This document shows positions 28,457 through 39,878 of a DNA stretch of 64,000 nt, piece by piece. The notes under the pieces are model-generated. The model was not told where the DNA came from. It was given only the letters and a program-made list of their open reading frames with translations, and did no database searches. A program made the position numbers and the translations under genes. The number at the start of each line of letters is the position of its first letter. Positions within the stretch are counted from its first letter, which is position 1. Location of the stretch: positions 610,126 to 674,125 of the forward strand of contig CAJNDT010005914.1 of the NCBI GenBank assembly GCA_905221615.1. Direction: 5' to 3'. The DNA comes from Symbiodinium sp. CCMP2592. Taxonomy: Eukaryota; Sar; Dinophyceae; Suessiales; Symbiodiniaceae.

Positions 28457-29160
28457 GCGAATCTGCCATAACATGCCAAGTGCTTTGTGCATCGGCAGTC
28501 GGATCTCGGGGCTGACGCTGCGGGCCCTGCTTCTGACGTCCAGCTTCTCGCCCCGGTACTCTGTAGTGTAGTGGGCAATGTGGATAGACTTTGATGAACG
28601 ACTATGATCGTCTCTGTGCTGAGTGAGTGCTTTCAACTAAATGATCAACACGCCCGAATCGTGAGCGCGAAACCAAGCCTTATTGCCTCCCTGCGCACCA
28701 AACCCCAAACAAATCCCCTGAAATCGCAGTGGTTAGAATCGAAGTCTCCTCTGCAGGTCTGCGAGGTCTTGTTTCAGCTGCCACCTGGCCCACAGCTATA
28801 GGGCTTGTTTGAGGGGCTTAAGACGACTTAGAACGGTTGTTGATTTAAGGGGACTATCAGGGAATGTGCTCCTTTAGGTGGCTTCTCTATTTGCTATAGC
28901 GACAGTCACCAAGTGTTGTGTATGTAGGGATCATCACTACAAGTGTCACCAAGACCATCGTGGCCCAGTTGTACCTTTCCGACACTTTGAGAACTGTTCA
29001 GTGTTCATGCTCAGGGCTGGGCTCAGGGCTGTGTTGTCTCTGATCTGCTCACCCGAAGCGCTCTGCTCCAAAACACCAGAAAGTCTATGGCTTCTACAAG
29101 TTTCATAGCTCGAAGCACCCTTAACCCTTAACCCTAAACTCTACATCCTAAACCCTAAAC

Positions 29161-29575
29161 CATCGGTGCTCCCAGGAGTTTGGAGGACCAATCTCGAGGA
29201 AAAGGTCCTTCAGATCTCCGGTTGTTCCTATGATTGTCAGGTTCGCGACCCCAGTTATATAGGAGCCTTACCTAAACCCCCAAAGTAGGTAAAGTAATGG
29301 AACAATACCTATCAAAGGCATTGTTCTACATACTTTGGGGGTCCAGGTAATGATTACGATACGGTTTTGGGGTATATTTTGGTATACTTATATTACATTA
29401 AGGAATCCCCAAAATAGCTCTGGTAAATATTTAGCCCCCTATGTGAGCCCCGTGCAGCACTGCAACACCTCCAAATCCACCGCGCACTTCTTGGGCCCCT
29501 TGCTGACATTTTGCATGTGAATCTCCATACAAAGTAGTAGATCGCACAGCCCGACCCCGAGACCCAACATGTCTG
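29161..29575 (-). CDS. Two candidate exons of an unidentified protein flanking G and I elements
   Basis: The upstream exon (about 29572-29460) encodes VGLCDLLLCMEIHMQNVSK then GPKKCAVDLEVLQC. The downstream exon (29266-29161) encodes GVANLTIIGTTGDLKDLFLE then IGPPNSWEHR. They join in phase using donor GCAGT|GCTGCA and an acceptor at the very end of the G element (GGTAAG|GC). A G element (29268-29348) and an I element (29346-29440) sit back to back in the intron. An E element lies upstream of the first exon. No family recognised. Confidence 0.45.
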
Positions 29576-29586
29576 CAGAAAACCCC

Positions 29587-29690
29587 GTAAAGTTGGAAAC
29601 CAGACTAAGGCCAAATAGTGCTGGGATTCCCGATAGATGACTCTTAAGGATTGAGGCTATTGGGTTTCCAACTGTCGGGCTTCTACTGTA
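29587..29690. mobile_element. E-family element, copy 1
   Basis: GTAAAGTTGGAAACCAGACT to GGGTTTCCAACTGTCGGGC. The second copy at 45809-45915 is about 90% similar by eye. Lies upstream of a candidate exon. Confidence 0.65.
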
Positions 29691-29939
29691 CCCCTCTCTG
29701 GCCCAAAACCCCAGGACATAAAAGTTGAAACTTTCAGAATCGACTACATTATAAGAACCCCAAAAGTTGAAAAGTTGAGTTCACAGCCAATAAGACCCTC
29801 AACAACAAGCCAAAACTTCGGACCCTGAACTAGCAGATGCTTTTAAAGCGATTGAAAAACATTAGTAGGTAAGAGCCTCTCAAGCCCCAAAAAAGAGCAA
29901 ATAGAAAATCTCCTAAAGCCCTACCTCGTAAATCTAAAC

Positions 29940-30255
29940 CCGACATGCGCTGAAAGCAAAGCCTAAACCCTAAACCCCTAAACCCTAAACCCCTAAACCC
30001 TAAACCCTAAACCCTAAACCACGGCATCAGACTGAAAGCGAAGCCGAGCCGGAAGGGCCCGGTGACCTCGCCGGCCTCCGTCTGTTTCGTGGCCCGAAGA
30101 GGCAGAGGCCTCCTGGCCCTGGTCCGGCAAGTACATTAAGGTTTTTTTTTGCAATGGTTCTTTCATTACATTAAGGTTTAGGGTTTAGGGGTTTAGGGTT
30201 TAGGGTTTAGGGGTTTAGGGGTTTAAGGGTTTAGGGTTTAGGGGTTTAGGGTTGC
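29940..30255. repeat. Telomere-like inverted pair
   Basis: CCCTAAA tract 29962-30020 and TTTAGGG tract 30172-30255, with a GC-rich candidate exon between. Confidence 0.8.
30035..30130 (-). CDS. Candidate GC-rich exon between inverted telomere-like tracts
   Basis: The minus strand encodes TKQTEAGEVTGPFRLGFAFS in a GC-rich island. The island lies exactly between a CCCTAAA tract (29940-30025) and a TTTAGGG tract (30170-30255). Coding status rests only on composition. Confidence 0.25.
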
Positions 30256-31009
30256 AGGTATCTTCACCCCTTCTGAGTGAAAGCTTGGGATCTAGTCGGG
30301 GGCTTCTGCCCTCGCAATATCAGTCGCTAGCTGCTTTTCGGTTGCGGAAGGCCTGCTAAAAAAATGCCTACGATCATTCATGCTATGACTTCCAGTTTGT
30401 TTTCCTGGGATCCGTCTCATCGGCTGTTGGGGCGGGGCAGACTTGCAGAGGCTTCGTGCATCGCAGTCTTCGAGTTTTGCAGATCAGGCTTTAGCAGCTG
30501 AGCGCGAAGGTGAGACCCTAAACCCAAAACCCCTCAACCCCTGAATAGAGGGTGCTACATCGGATTTTGGCCTGGAGGCCTCAGAGCTCGACGATCCGGG
30601 GATTTGAGGGGATGCTCGATTGGGCTGTTGGTGTTAAGGCTACGGGTCCTGTGGCACAGGTAGCTTGGGTTCTGTAGACTCAGACATGAGAGTTTCTCTT
30701 ACCGGTACCTTGTTTTGGGGTCCTTATCATTAGGATCCTACTATTTAGAGTCTTATATTCGGGTTCCCTATTCATGGGTTTCTGCTGCTTCTGCTACGTT
30801 TGAGGTGTGTGAGCTCAGACTTCGGGAACACGGCTTCGGGCTCAGGGTCGGAAGACTGTGTCACAAACGGTAGTAAGGAGAGATGGCGGTTCCCCTGCAC
30901 ACCTTCAAACCCCCAAACCCCTAAAGCCTAAACCGTCAACCAGTTTAGGGTTTAGGGGTTTAGGGTTTTAGGGGTTTAGAGGTTTAGAGTTCAGGGAAGG
31001 CGACGCCTC

Positions 31010-31095
31010 GTTGAGGGCGCGAGCTGCCGCAAGGCATAGGCGGCCGCAGGAACTGCAAAGAGCGCCGGGGCCCTGGAAGGTCGGCCTTGGGCTTC
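31010..31095 (-). CDS. Candidate exon with transit-peptide-like composition
   Basis: One minus-strand frame reads PALFAVPAAAYALRQLAPST then RRRLP: alanine-rich, hydroxylated, basic and acid-poor, like a plastid transit peptide. It lies 4.4 kb upstream of the first placed release-factor exon and could be its missing presequence, but two other frames are open and no splice connection was shown. Confidence 0.25.
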
Positions 31096-31099
31096 GTCA

Positions 31100-31155
31100 T
31101 AACTTAAGAAGAATGCAATGAGTAGTAGCAATACTAATAGCAATCAAAGTCAATA

Positions 31156-31193
<38 letters not shown>

Positions 31194-34162
31194 TATAGGT
31201 ATACATATATAGCGCTGAGCGAAGTAGTTAGTTTGGTTTTGAGGCAGGATGTGGCGTAACCGCTTACGGTTTTTACTTAGCAGCTGCGCAGCTGGCCGGG
31301 TCTACAGCGATTCGCCTTCCCTGCCTAAACCCCGGTGTGCCAGATTTCTGCTCAGCTTGTGCCAAACATCAGCTAGTGCATACTGGCAGTCAGTGGTTTC
31401 GTTTGCATTTTTTTTCGGCAGCGAATTCGTCTGAATACTTGGAAAAGGAAATCTATATATACATATGTATATTTAATTATATATATATATATAGATAATC
31501 ACCGTAGTAGTTTCTCAACATAATGGAATCATGGATGCGATTCGCCGAAATACGTTCGAGACGACAAGCAAACGTACCACGTTCACAAGGACCGCTGCAG
31601 CTACTGCCAATGAAGCCACGGCGACGACTGCTACTCCCTATTACCTGGCTACCACCTTCAACTATCTACTGCCTACTACATGTAAACTACTAGCCACAAC
31701 TTCTGACTAAAACCTACGAGCTGTGGTAGACGATGTAAGAAGTAAGAACTTAACACTATTAAGTGGCATGTACTCACGACTATTGACCTACTCATCTAGT
31801 CTACGAAGTCTACTATTTAACTAGACTACAAACTTGCTGATTACTACTTTCTACTACACTACTACCTCCTATCTGCAACTGCTAGTACTACCACGCTAAC
31901 CACTATCACTACCATCACTCCGACTATGCTAGGACTGCTGCTGGTATACCAGCGCCAGCTCCAACACCACCACCAGCACCGTCACCGGCAGCAGCCCCAG
32001 CACCAGCCCCGCCACCGGCCCCTGGGATTGGTGGCATGCCAACTGACTAAGAGCATCCCGCATTCCCATATTGTGCCCCACCTCCACAAAGTAATCTTTC
32101 TGGATCCCTCTGAAACCTAGCGGACGAACCTCCACCAACCCTGAGAACAGCCAGCAAGGCTTGCGGCTGGAAGTGGCGCTGCCGATTCCGGCCGCGGGGG
32201 CGGCCAGCACTGGTGCTCTCAGAAGAGGATACATGGGATCACCGGAGCAGCCACAAAAAGGTCTCTAGGAGACTCTCTAATTGGAAATGGATGAAAGTTT
32301 CCCATTGCAGGGGCTCCACTTCCAACCCAGGTGTGCAGTAGGAGTGCTGGACTGAAGCGACAGCGAGCGGATCAACATTTTGGACCTAGTAATTTCCACA
32401 ACTTGCGGGCATTTGCCTGTTTGCACATGGCTTCGCTCGATCAACGGCATGCTTCATGCAAGGAGGAGCATGCTGGCTAGATTGCGTAAGTGGCAGTGCC
32501 AAGCAAGCCAAGCCCAATTGCTGCGAATCGACAGGGTTTCGAACAAGGGCAGTTGGCAAGATCGACAGGGTCGCCACATCTACACTAAGAAACGACAGGA
32601 GAATCTTGCTACAACATCTCCGATCATAGTCTAGTGATCTGCTTCAGGCGACAAGCTAAAGGCCCCACGACCTCATCACTCAACAAAACGTATGCTCAGG
32701 AAGCGTAGAAGCAGGCACTCGAAGCTGTGCTGTCGGTGTTGCGATAACAACAGAGGCACACGCGAAAACCACTCAAAGGTGCACGACACGGCTTGGCATG
32801 GGAATGATGCTATACTGATAGTGTTTGTGACGCCGTCTCGAAGTCTGGTTGTTGTCAGGAACTGCCAAGCAGCCAAGCAACAGCAACACAACCCACAAAT
32901 ACTGAGGGCGTTTTGTTCCATCTCCGCTGCGCTCGCGCTTCGAGGCCGCGACTGTCTTCGGCACACTGGTGTCCAATAATACAACTATTCTCTTCTTGTT
33001 GGTACATTCTACTGTATGCTGCAATTAAATAGGGACGTTTAGGTGAACACCATCTAGAAGTTCCCGGGAAGGCACGATCTACAAGTTCTCCACGTTTTTT
33101 TCTTTGAGGAGCCTTGTCGTCTTTGCAGAATATTTGCAGGCCGGGCAAGCCTAACCACCGTCTAGTGAAAGAGGGAAGCCGTAAATCTGCAAAACATAAA
33201 CAACCAACAAAACGAATCCAAAGCACCATAGTACTGGCTGAGCCTTCCTGCAGTCTGAGCGACACCTAAAGATTTCTGCTGGTCACAGGCCAGCCGTATG
33301 AGATTCATTCCTTCAAGCCCTTGGAGGCCACAAGATCAGTGTGCCGAACGTGCGGCCGGGGACACCACTGGGTTGCATGCATATCCCCTGTCCTGGAGCA
33401 TGCTGGTCCAAGAATTCGGGTGTGGCTCTGGGCTTCGGAGGCTGCAGGGCTTCTCCATACATGACATGCATACTGCGCTGTGCCTGTCTGCATCCCCAGC
33501 GCGCGGCTAACCCACCCACAAGATACGCATGTGGTTTGTATGCATGCTGCGTGTGCTCAATTCGAGGACGGCTGCTCCAAGCTATGCACGATCTTCCAAG
33601 GCGTTGCTACGGCACAAGCAGGAGTTAGCACCGCCGCCCTTTCAGCCTCGCACCTTGTAGCTTCTGCTTGGGAGGCGACCATTCCATGCATGGCAACATA
33701 ACCTGATTGCTGGAGTAGCTCCGGATTTGCAGGCCGAAACCTCGCCTAAACAAGCCAAGCTCGACAAGAATCGCACTTAGAGGATGTAATGAATAGCCTC
33801 CCTGCCTGGCCACTACATGTTGCCTTGACTGCCAGGTTCAGACATGAATCCATGGTGACAGTCTGTCTGTGCATATTCGGCAGAGGTTGATGTGGGTGCC
33901 GGCAGGCATCTGAAAAACTCATGCATAGGGCATTCAGGAGGCACAAACGTGCACAACAGAACTAACAACGATACTTAAGACCTTAACCTCAAGTACACCC
34001 CACTGACAGCAAGGAGACGAAGAGCCGGGCTCTTCTCTAAATTCTTCGGCCCACTCACAGGCAAGGCAAACATTAACCTGTAGGGGAAGGTGGCCAATCA
34101 ATGATGGCAAAGCAGGCACACACACACACACACGCATGCACGCACACGCGCAGACACATCTG

Positions 34163-34196
<34 letters not shown>

Positions 34197-34922
34197 GAGT
34201 GATAGGCCCCACAGCCGCATGATTTGGCTGTTGTCTTCCCCGTCTGTTGGATCATCATCATCATAAAGTTAGGGTGGAGGCTTTGAAGAGTCACACGAGT
34301 CCGGAAAAGGAGCTCAATCTCATAGGAGTCCTATTCACTTTGTGTTTCAGCGACATCAATGCTTACGGCAGCTTCCTGGGGTAGTCGAGCTTCGCGTCGT
34401 TGATGCTACCAGTACTGATGATGGTGACCGGGTGTATCAAATACTGATCATGGCCATGAAGCTGATGATGCTGATCATGGGCCATCGTTAAGTAATGCCG
34501 GTGAGCACAAGGAAGAGCAGCAATGTTTACGATATTGAAAGCACAGCACCAGTAGTGATGGCGACGCCTGTGCTCTATAGTAATCATGCTTCTCCTGCAT
34601 TTCAACATTTCAACAGATCGCGGTTCCCCGTAACCACATCGTGTCTGTAGCATCCAGAATGCTCATTGTGCTGGTGATGCTCGCACCACCTCTACTGTTC
34701 TGTCCGTATCGCAAGATGCGAATGTGCTTTGTCGCTGTCAACAGTTGTTGCCCTTGTCTTCGTGGCGTCAATCATTGCAACTGTCATGAGAAGTCTCTTC
34801 TACTGCTAGCTGCCACCAGCACTGTGAATCTTGCACTACTACCGTACCATAGGTGTATATATATATATATATATATGTATGTATATAGTATGTGAGCGTA
34901 TGTATGTATATATGTATACCAC

Positions 34923-34956
<34 letters not shown>

Positions 34957-34976
34957 TCATATATGTGTATGTATGT

Positions 34977-35052
<76 letters not shown>

Positions 35053-35150
35053 TTGCATGAATGTATATGTATGCGCATGGGCATGTGCACGCGTATGCAT
35101 ATATCTGTACCTCTGTATATAAGATGTCGGGGCTTTAGCGCCACAGCGAT
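31100..35150. other. No gene established (31.1-35.15 kb)
   Basis: TA tracts, a short CA/GA tract (34120-34200) and several unidentified open frames. The most protein-like is minus 32195-32045 (GIQKDYFVEVGHNMGMRDAL). Exons are likely but could not be placed. Confidence 0.5.
34855..35050. repeat. TA/TATG microsatellite
   Basis: Long (TA)n runs with TATG and CATA interruptions, especially 34981-35048. Similar TA tracts: 860-888, 11660-11720, 15010-15040, 23970-24040, 31158-31190, 37748-37870, 46920-47050, 56490-56525 and 57270-57360. Confidence 0.95.
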
Positions 35151-35197
35151 ATTGTGTCTTCCTGCTCACAAGGCCTAGATTCGTGGATTCGGCAAGA

Positions 35198-35939
35198 CTA
35201 CATCAGCACTAATAAAACAGAGGACGGGTCAAAGGAGCCACAGTGCACAGGAACAGGAGATGGGAGTGTAGCAGCCTCGCCCTTGAGTAGTTTGCCAGAA
35301 AAACAGTCTCCGAAGACTCGTTTGTCGGTATTGAAAAACTCATCCTCACTGCGTGGCGAGGTGAACAGCCGGCATATCTCTGGGATCTGTGGCATGTAGC
35401 TTGCAGCTTGATTCAGGTATGAAGGCGCTAGGAATGCAGCATCTGGCCTAACCTCTTGAACATGAAACTGCGGCCTCCAAGCCGCACGCTCGGATGTCTA
35501 CAACTCACGTCGCAGCGTGCGTTCGTCATGGAATGGCCTGGACCCACGCTGCAGCTACTAAACGTCAAGATGTATTGAAGTGGCCTGGCAGTCTCGCCAT
35601 CACAGCATACTAATGAACCAATGGCTGTGGGGATTTGGGGAGCAAGCAGCGCTTTCACATTTTTTCCATGCCAACTAGCCATGAGAAAGACTACGGAATG
35701 AGGCACTCCGCACTGCACCAAGGTTTGCAGTCAGGCTTCGAAGTTGGAGGTATTGGTTTCCGAGAACAAAGACGACTCTCCTTCAGTTTTCCCGAGCTTG
35801 GTGCTTCAGAACGCAAATCCCAAAACGCCATGTGTGACTCGGAGGTCCCTTGCCTCAGGTTGTGTACTATTACCATAAGGACTCCAAGGTCCTCTTGCCT
35901 GCTGTGAGTCTTGTTTTCTCTGATGTGGTCGTAGCTCAT
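35198..35939 (-). CDS. Unidentified protein, candidate exons
   Basis: Long minus-strand open stretches with protein-like composition. 35939-35740 encodes SYDHIRENKTHSRQEDLGVL, MVIVHNLRQGTSESH and MAFWDLRSE. 35395-35210 encodes PEICRLFTSPRSEDEFFNTD then KRVFGDCFSGKLLKGEA. A middle stretch near 35.6 kb is less certain. An A element (35941-36050) lies immediately upstream. Domains were not recognised and junctions are not settled. Confidence 0.4.
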
Positions 35940-35944
35940 GACCC

Positions 35945-36050
35945 AAAGACTCCAATATCCCTCAATTGAGGCATATTCCTTAACTCATATTAGGGATCCT
36001 ACTATAGTTTAAGGAATATTCCTTAATTAAGAGATATTGGAGTCTCTGGG
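35945..36050. mobile_element. A-family element (36.0 kb)
   Basis: Inverted repeat with AGACTCCAATATCCCT and GGATATTGGAGTCTCT-like arms and TTAATTAAG internal sequence, immediately upstream (minus sense) of the candidate exon ending at 35939. Confidence 0.6.
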
Positions 36051-37374
36051 GAGAGCCCAGCTTCTAGTAAACCCTCAGGGCCCTTCAACCAAATTCTGGC
36101 CCACACACTGAAGTCACCTAACCTTACGAGAGGGAGCCCCAATTGCCAAACAGCACCCACAATAGACCTGACACTTTACCCAAAAGGCTCCATAGTAGTT
36201 CCTTTTTGGGGTTCATATTTAGGATCCTATAAGGAAGTCCCAAAAAGGAATGGGTACTTACATCCACCGACACCACGTGAGAGCCTGCGAGCCTGTGCCA
36301 AAACTGCAGACAGGGGTTGCTCTGGGATTAGTCTGAGGGGCTCTGAAGTTACCTCAAGGGTACTATGCTTGTTCTATAAGGGGCTCTGTCCGGGTTTTAG
36401 CTGTGGATTTAGATTTAGCAGCTTCTACATAGCAACTCCCATGATCTAGTTGCTGCCCTTATAGACCCCTTTTCAGAAACCCTATATACCCTCAAACTCT
36501 AAGCCTGAAACCCTAAACCCCTAACCCCCAAACCTGCACAACAAGAATGCTCGGGTTAGACCCTCCATCTACCCTCTATTAGACCCTAAATGCCCCTTGT
36601 TTGGGACCATATACCCCTATTTGAGGTTACAAGGAGGGCCCTGGTCCCCAAAAAACACGCAGAGCAATGTCAATGTCGGATCCCAAGACTGAAACTCAAG
36701 CAGAGCTCAGGCCTATCTCGAATATAGGGACCTCAATAGTTAGAATAGGGTTTGGGGCAAACCTCAAAACCCCAAAACCCTAAAACCCTTAAATTACCCT
36801 AAAACCCTAAACCCCTGAACTCTAAACCTCGAAACCCCCCAAACCCAAGCCCCTAACTGCGTGACCCCTCCAAGCTCCCGAGCCTTGAGGAGCGGCTCCA
36901 AGCCCTCCGCAGTTCGTTTCCGGCCCACCTTGGCTTGTGTAGGGCTTCGGGTTCAGTTAGGGTTTAGGGTTTAAAGTTTGGGTGTTTAGGTTTAGGGTTT
37001 AGGGCTCTAGGGTTTAGTATTAGGGTTTAAGAGATTCGCATTTTAGGGCTGTAGAGTTCCAGGTTGGGGTTTCGGGTCTTCGGGGCTTTTTTAGAGTTTC
37101 GAGGCTTTGTGGTGCTTACTGTTAAGCGTTTATAGGATTTCTGGCTGAAGAGCTTGCTCTTTTTCTAGGTAGGGAGGGGGTTGAAACTTCATAGTGAGCC
37201 ATGTGTCTGCTAGCAATACTGGAGAATCCAACTGCCCGACCACACTATTTAAAACCTTAGGTCCCAAAGCCCCCTGCCAACTACCCAACTACCCACTATT
37301 CACGGCCACAAGGACTCTATTCAAGGGCCCTTGCGGGATCCTGGTAGATCCTAAACTCCAAGGGTAAAAGGAGG

Positions 37375-37487
37375 GACCCTTAATAAGTACCCCGAAGTAT
37401 ATACCCTTAATATAGCTATTATATACCCATTATATAGCCCATTATAGGGCAGGGGTCCCCATTAAGGGTCCCTCCTTTTCCCCTTTG
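37375..37487. repeat. Single long palindromic block
   Basis: AAAAGGAGGGACCCTTAATA and TTAAGGGTCCCTCCTTTT as arms of an AT-rich core with TATACCCATTATAT repeats. No other copy noticed, so it may be a single-copy member of another element family. Confidence 0.6.
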
Positions 37488-37499
37488 ATACAGTAGAAG

Positions 37500-37587
37500 C
37501 CAGAAAGTTGGAATATGATTATCCTAAACCCTTTATGGTAAATTATAAGGTATCCTACCCTGAAACCATATTCCAACTTTCTGGAGT
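37500..37587. mobile_element. D-family element (37.5 kb)
   Basis: Same orientation and nearly the same sequence as the 10.05-kb copy. It directly follows a palindromic block at 37375-37485 (GGAGGGACCCTTAATAAG / TTAAGGGTCCCTCC). Confidence 0.75.
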
Positions 37588-37754
37588 TCCCTTAAACCCC
37601 TAAGCCCCTGAACCCCTGAACCCTAAACCCCTATTTATCTCAGCGCTTCTAAGGCCCGGGCTCCATGGGCCAAGGCCAAAGCAACCGCGGTAGCAGCCAG
37701 AGCTCCGAGCAGGAATGCAACCGCCTTGGTACGGCTTGTGTTTCGGGGTGTATA

Positions 37755-37788
<34 letters not shown>

Positions 37789-38539
37789 CATATATATATA
37801 GATATGTATATATATATATATAAAGATATATATATATATATATGCATATATATATATGCATATATATATATATAAACAATGGTATACCTGAGGTATTAGG
37901 GTTTAGAGATTTGGGTGTAGGGTTTACTTACTGCCCCAATAAGCCACAGAAATAAAAGGTCAAACTTTCCGATTCCTATTAAGCTACAAGAACCCCAAAA
38001 AGTTTAAAGGTTGGGTATTGGGGATCTAAGTATATTACAGTATACCTGAGGCATTAGGAAATCAGGGAATAGAAGACTTTGGGATCCCGAAGACATCATG
38101 TAAGCACATACACTTTTCGTCGGGGTCAGAAGAGCACCCACTCTCTGCAGAAGAATTGGATCCTAAACCCTGAGGCCTAAACCGCAGGACTGAAGCTTCG
38201 GACTTCGGTTACACGGTTCGTCTTGACGGAAAGTCTACTCTCGTCGAGCTGGAGCAAAACAGACATCGCAGCCCTCTGCACTTCTCGTTCCCCTACCACC
38301 CCATACAAGAACCATAAAAGATTCATGGGGATGAGACCCGTATCGTCAGGAAGGGAAGAACAAAGGTCCTTGCGCTTTTATGGGCTTCCTTTTGCTACAT
38401 GTTGGGGCGCTCAAGCCGCAGCAAAAGAGAACCCCGACCGTTGACCAAGGCAAGGCAACGAGATGCAGTGCCTCAATGCCTGGGTTCTTGCTATATTAAG
38501 AGTTTAGGGTTTAAGGGTTTCCGGTTCAGGCTTTAGGGT

Positions 38540-38640
38540 TGGATGTTGCCATGCAAAACCCTCATGTTTACTATAGATCCCGATAAGTGTACCTTTACTT
38601 AAATCCCTTCACAAGAACCCAGATGCAAGTTCTAGATCCC
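38540..38640. mobile_element. O-family element
   Basis: Shares TGTTTACTATAGATCCC and the ACAAGAACCCA region with 43150-43228. Termini not clear. Confidence 0.4.
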
Positions 38641-38789
38641 CAGTTCTGAAGATCAAACGACGACATGTAGACCCAACCCTTGGATGTGGGGTTGCGGGCT
38701 TATGTGGTTTAGCCCCGAACTGCGGCATCCTTTGTCGGACCTGCTTTCTGGATAGAGCAACTAATTACTGTACCAGGCAAGTAGTGCAC

Positions 38790-39190
38790 CTTTAACCCAG
38801 AAACTCTTCTCCGGCCACAAAGGGAACTAGATTTGCCGGCCAAGGAAATCTAAGGATATTCCCCACCGTGTTATTTCTGCTTGTGGTTACACCTCCCACC
38901 CACAAGAGCTGAAGCAAAGCAAGACGCCTGAAACAGACGCAGTAAAGCCCTGAACTGCTTGGGTCTGGGGTCGAGGGGTTCACAGCTTTTGGGCACTTAT
39001 AGTGCTTACCTAAACCCCCAAAGTAGGTAAAAGAATGGCCCAATACCTATAAAAGGCCATTATTCTACATACTTTGGGGGTCCAGGTATTTAAATTTGCT
39101 GGAACCCTGAACCCCACCGCAAAGGCGCCGGCGGATTCCACGTATGGGCTGTGAGGCTCTCTCGCGCTGAGCTCGTCTGGGTCGAGGTTT
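38790..39190 (-). CDS. Candidate exons resembling a sodium:neurotransmitter-symporter first helix
   Basis: The upstream stretch (about 39178-39110) encodes DELSAREPHSPYVESAGAF then AVG. The downstream stretch (about 38890-38795) encodes NNTVGNILRFPWPANLVPF. Helix 1 of SNF-family transporters carries G-x-G-N-x-x-R-F-P, so the GN..RFPW match is suggestive. A donor GTGGG|GTTCAG and an acceptor CAAGCAG|A join them in phase, with a G element (39008-39092) inside the intron. The later SNF blocks were not found. Confidence 0.3.
39008..39092. mobile_element. G-family element (39.0 kb)
   Basis: ACCTAAACCCCCAAAGTAGG to TACTTTGGGGGTCCAGGT. Other copies: 19402-19480, 24139-24213, 29268-29348, and a truncated one at 17463-17525. 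Those at 17.4, 19.4 and 24.1 kb are in release-factor introns. Confidence 0.7.
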
Positions 39191-39202
39191 TACCCAGAAG
39201 CC

Positions 39203-39284
39203 CCAATGTAGTTCCTTTTTGGGATTACCTTGTAGGATTCTATATATGAACCCCAAAAAGGAACTACTTTGGGGCCTTTGGGTA
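39203..39284. mobile_element. H-family element (39.2 kb)
   Basis: CCCCAATGTAGTTCC and GGAACTACTTTGGGG arms with TTTTTGGG inside. Other copies: 26220-26305 (at a release-factor donor), 36185-36260 and 45714-45800. Confidence 0.7.
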
Positions 39285-39878
39285 GTTACGATTTCAGGCT
39301 TCAGGTCTAGGGGGCTGCAGGGTAAATGTTTCTGCATTCATGGGCTTTGGGATACAGAGACTAGGGGCTACATCCCGGTTCCAGAAACATAGGCTCTCTT
39401 CAACCTCCAAGCCTCCGATCCCAATCCCCAAGTCCCCGCCAAATCCTCTAAGATCATAGGACATATAGGATCTCGCAGCCCAGCCCCAACCGGCATTAGA
39501 TGTAAGGATTTCGGGCTCTCGCGTACCACCAGAGTGTGGGGAGGAAATCCCCTGAAGGCATTCACGGCCTTCAATGACAGGAAATGTAGGGTTACTGCCT
39601 TACAGCCCACAAGTAAGTGTACCGTTTGTATACCCACACCCTATCCTAAATCTCTTGACCCCCACAGCCTCCAGCAGATTCTCTTTTAGCCAACAAGGCA
39701 TCTGGAGTCAGCCAACATGCATCTCGAGGGGTCTCCTTGAGGTCTCTCTCCGGTGGGGCAGTCCTTTCAATTCTGAACTTAGAACCCTAGCAGCCCTAGA
39801 AAAAATAAATTTTTAGCTGTTTCTTAGATATTATAATAACAAAAACTCAAAATTATTTCTAAGTACCCCTAAGCTTCA

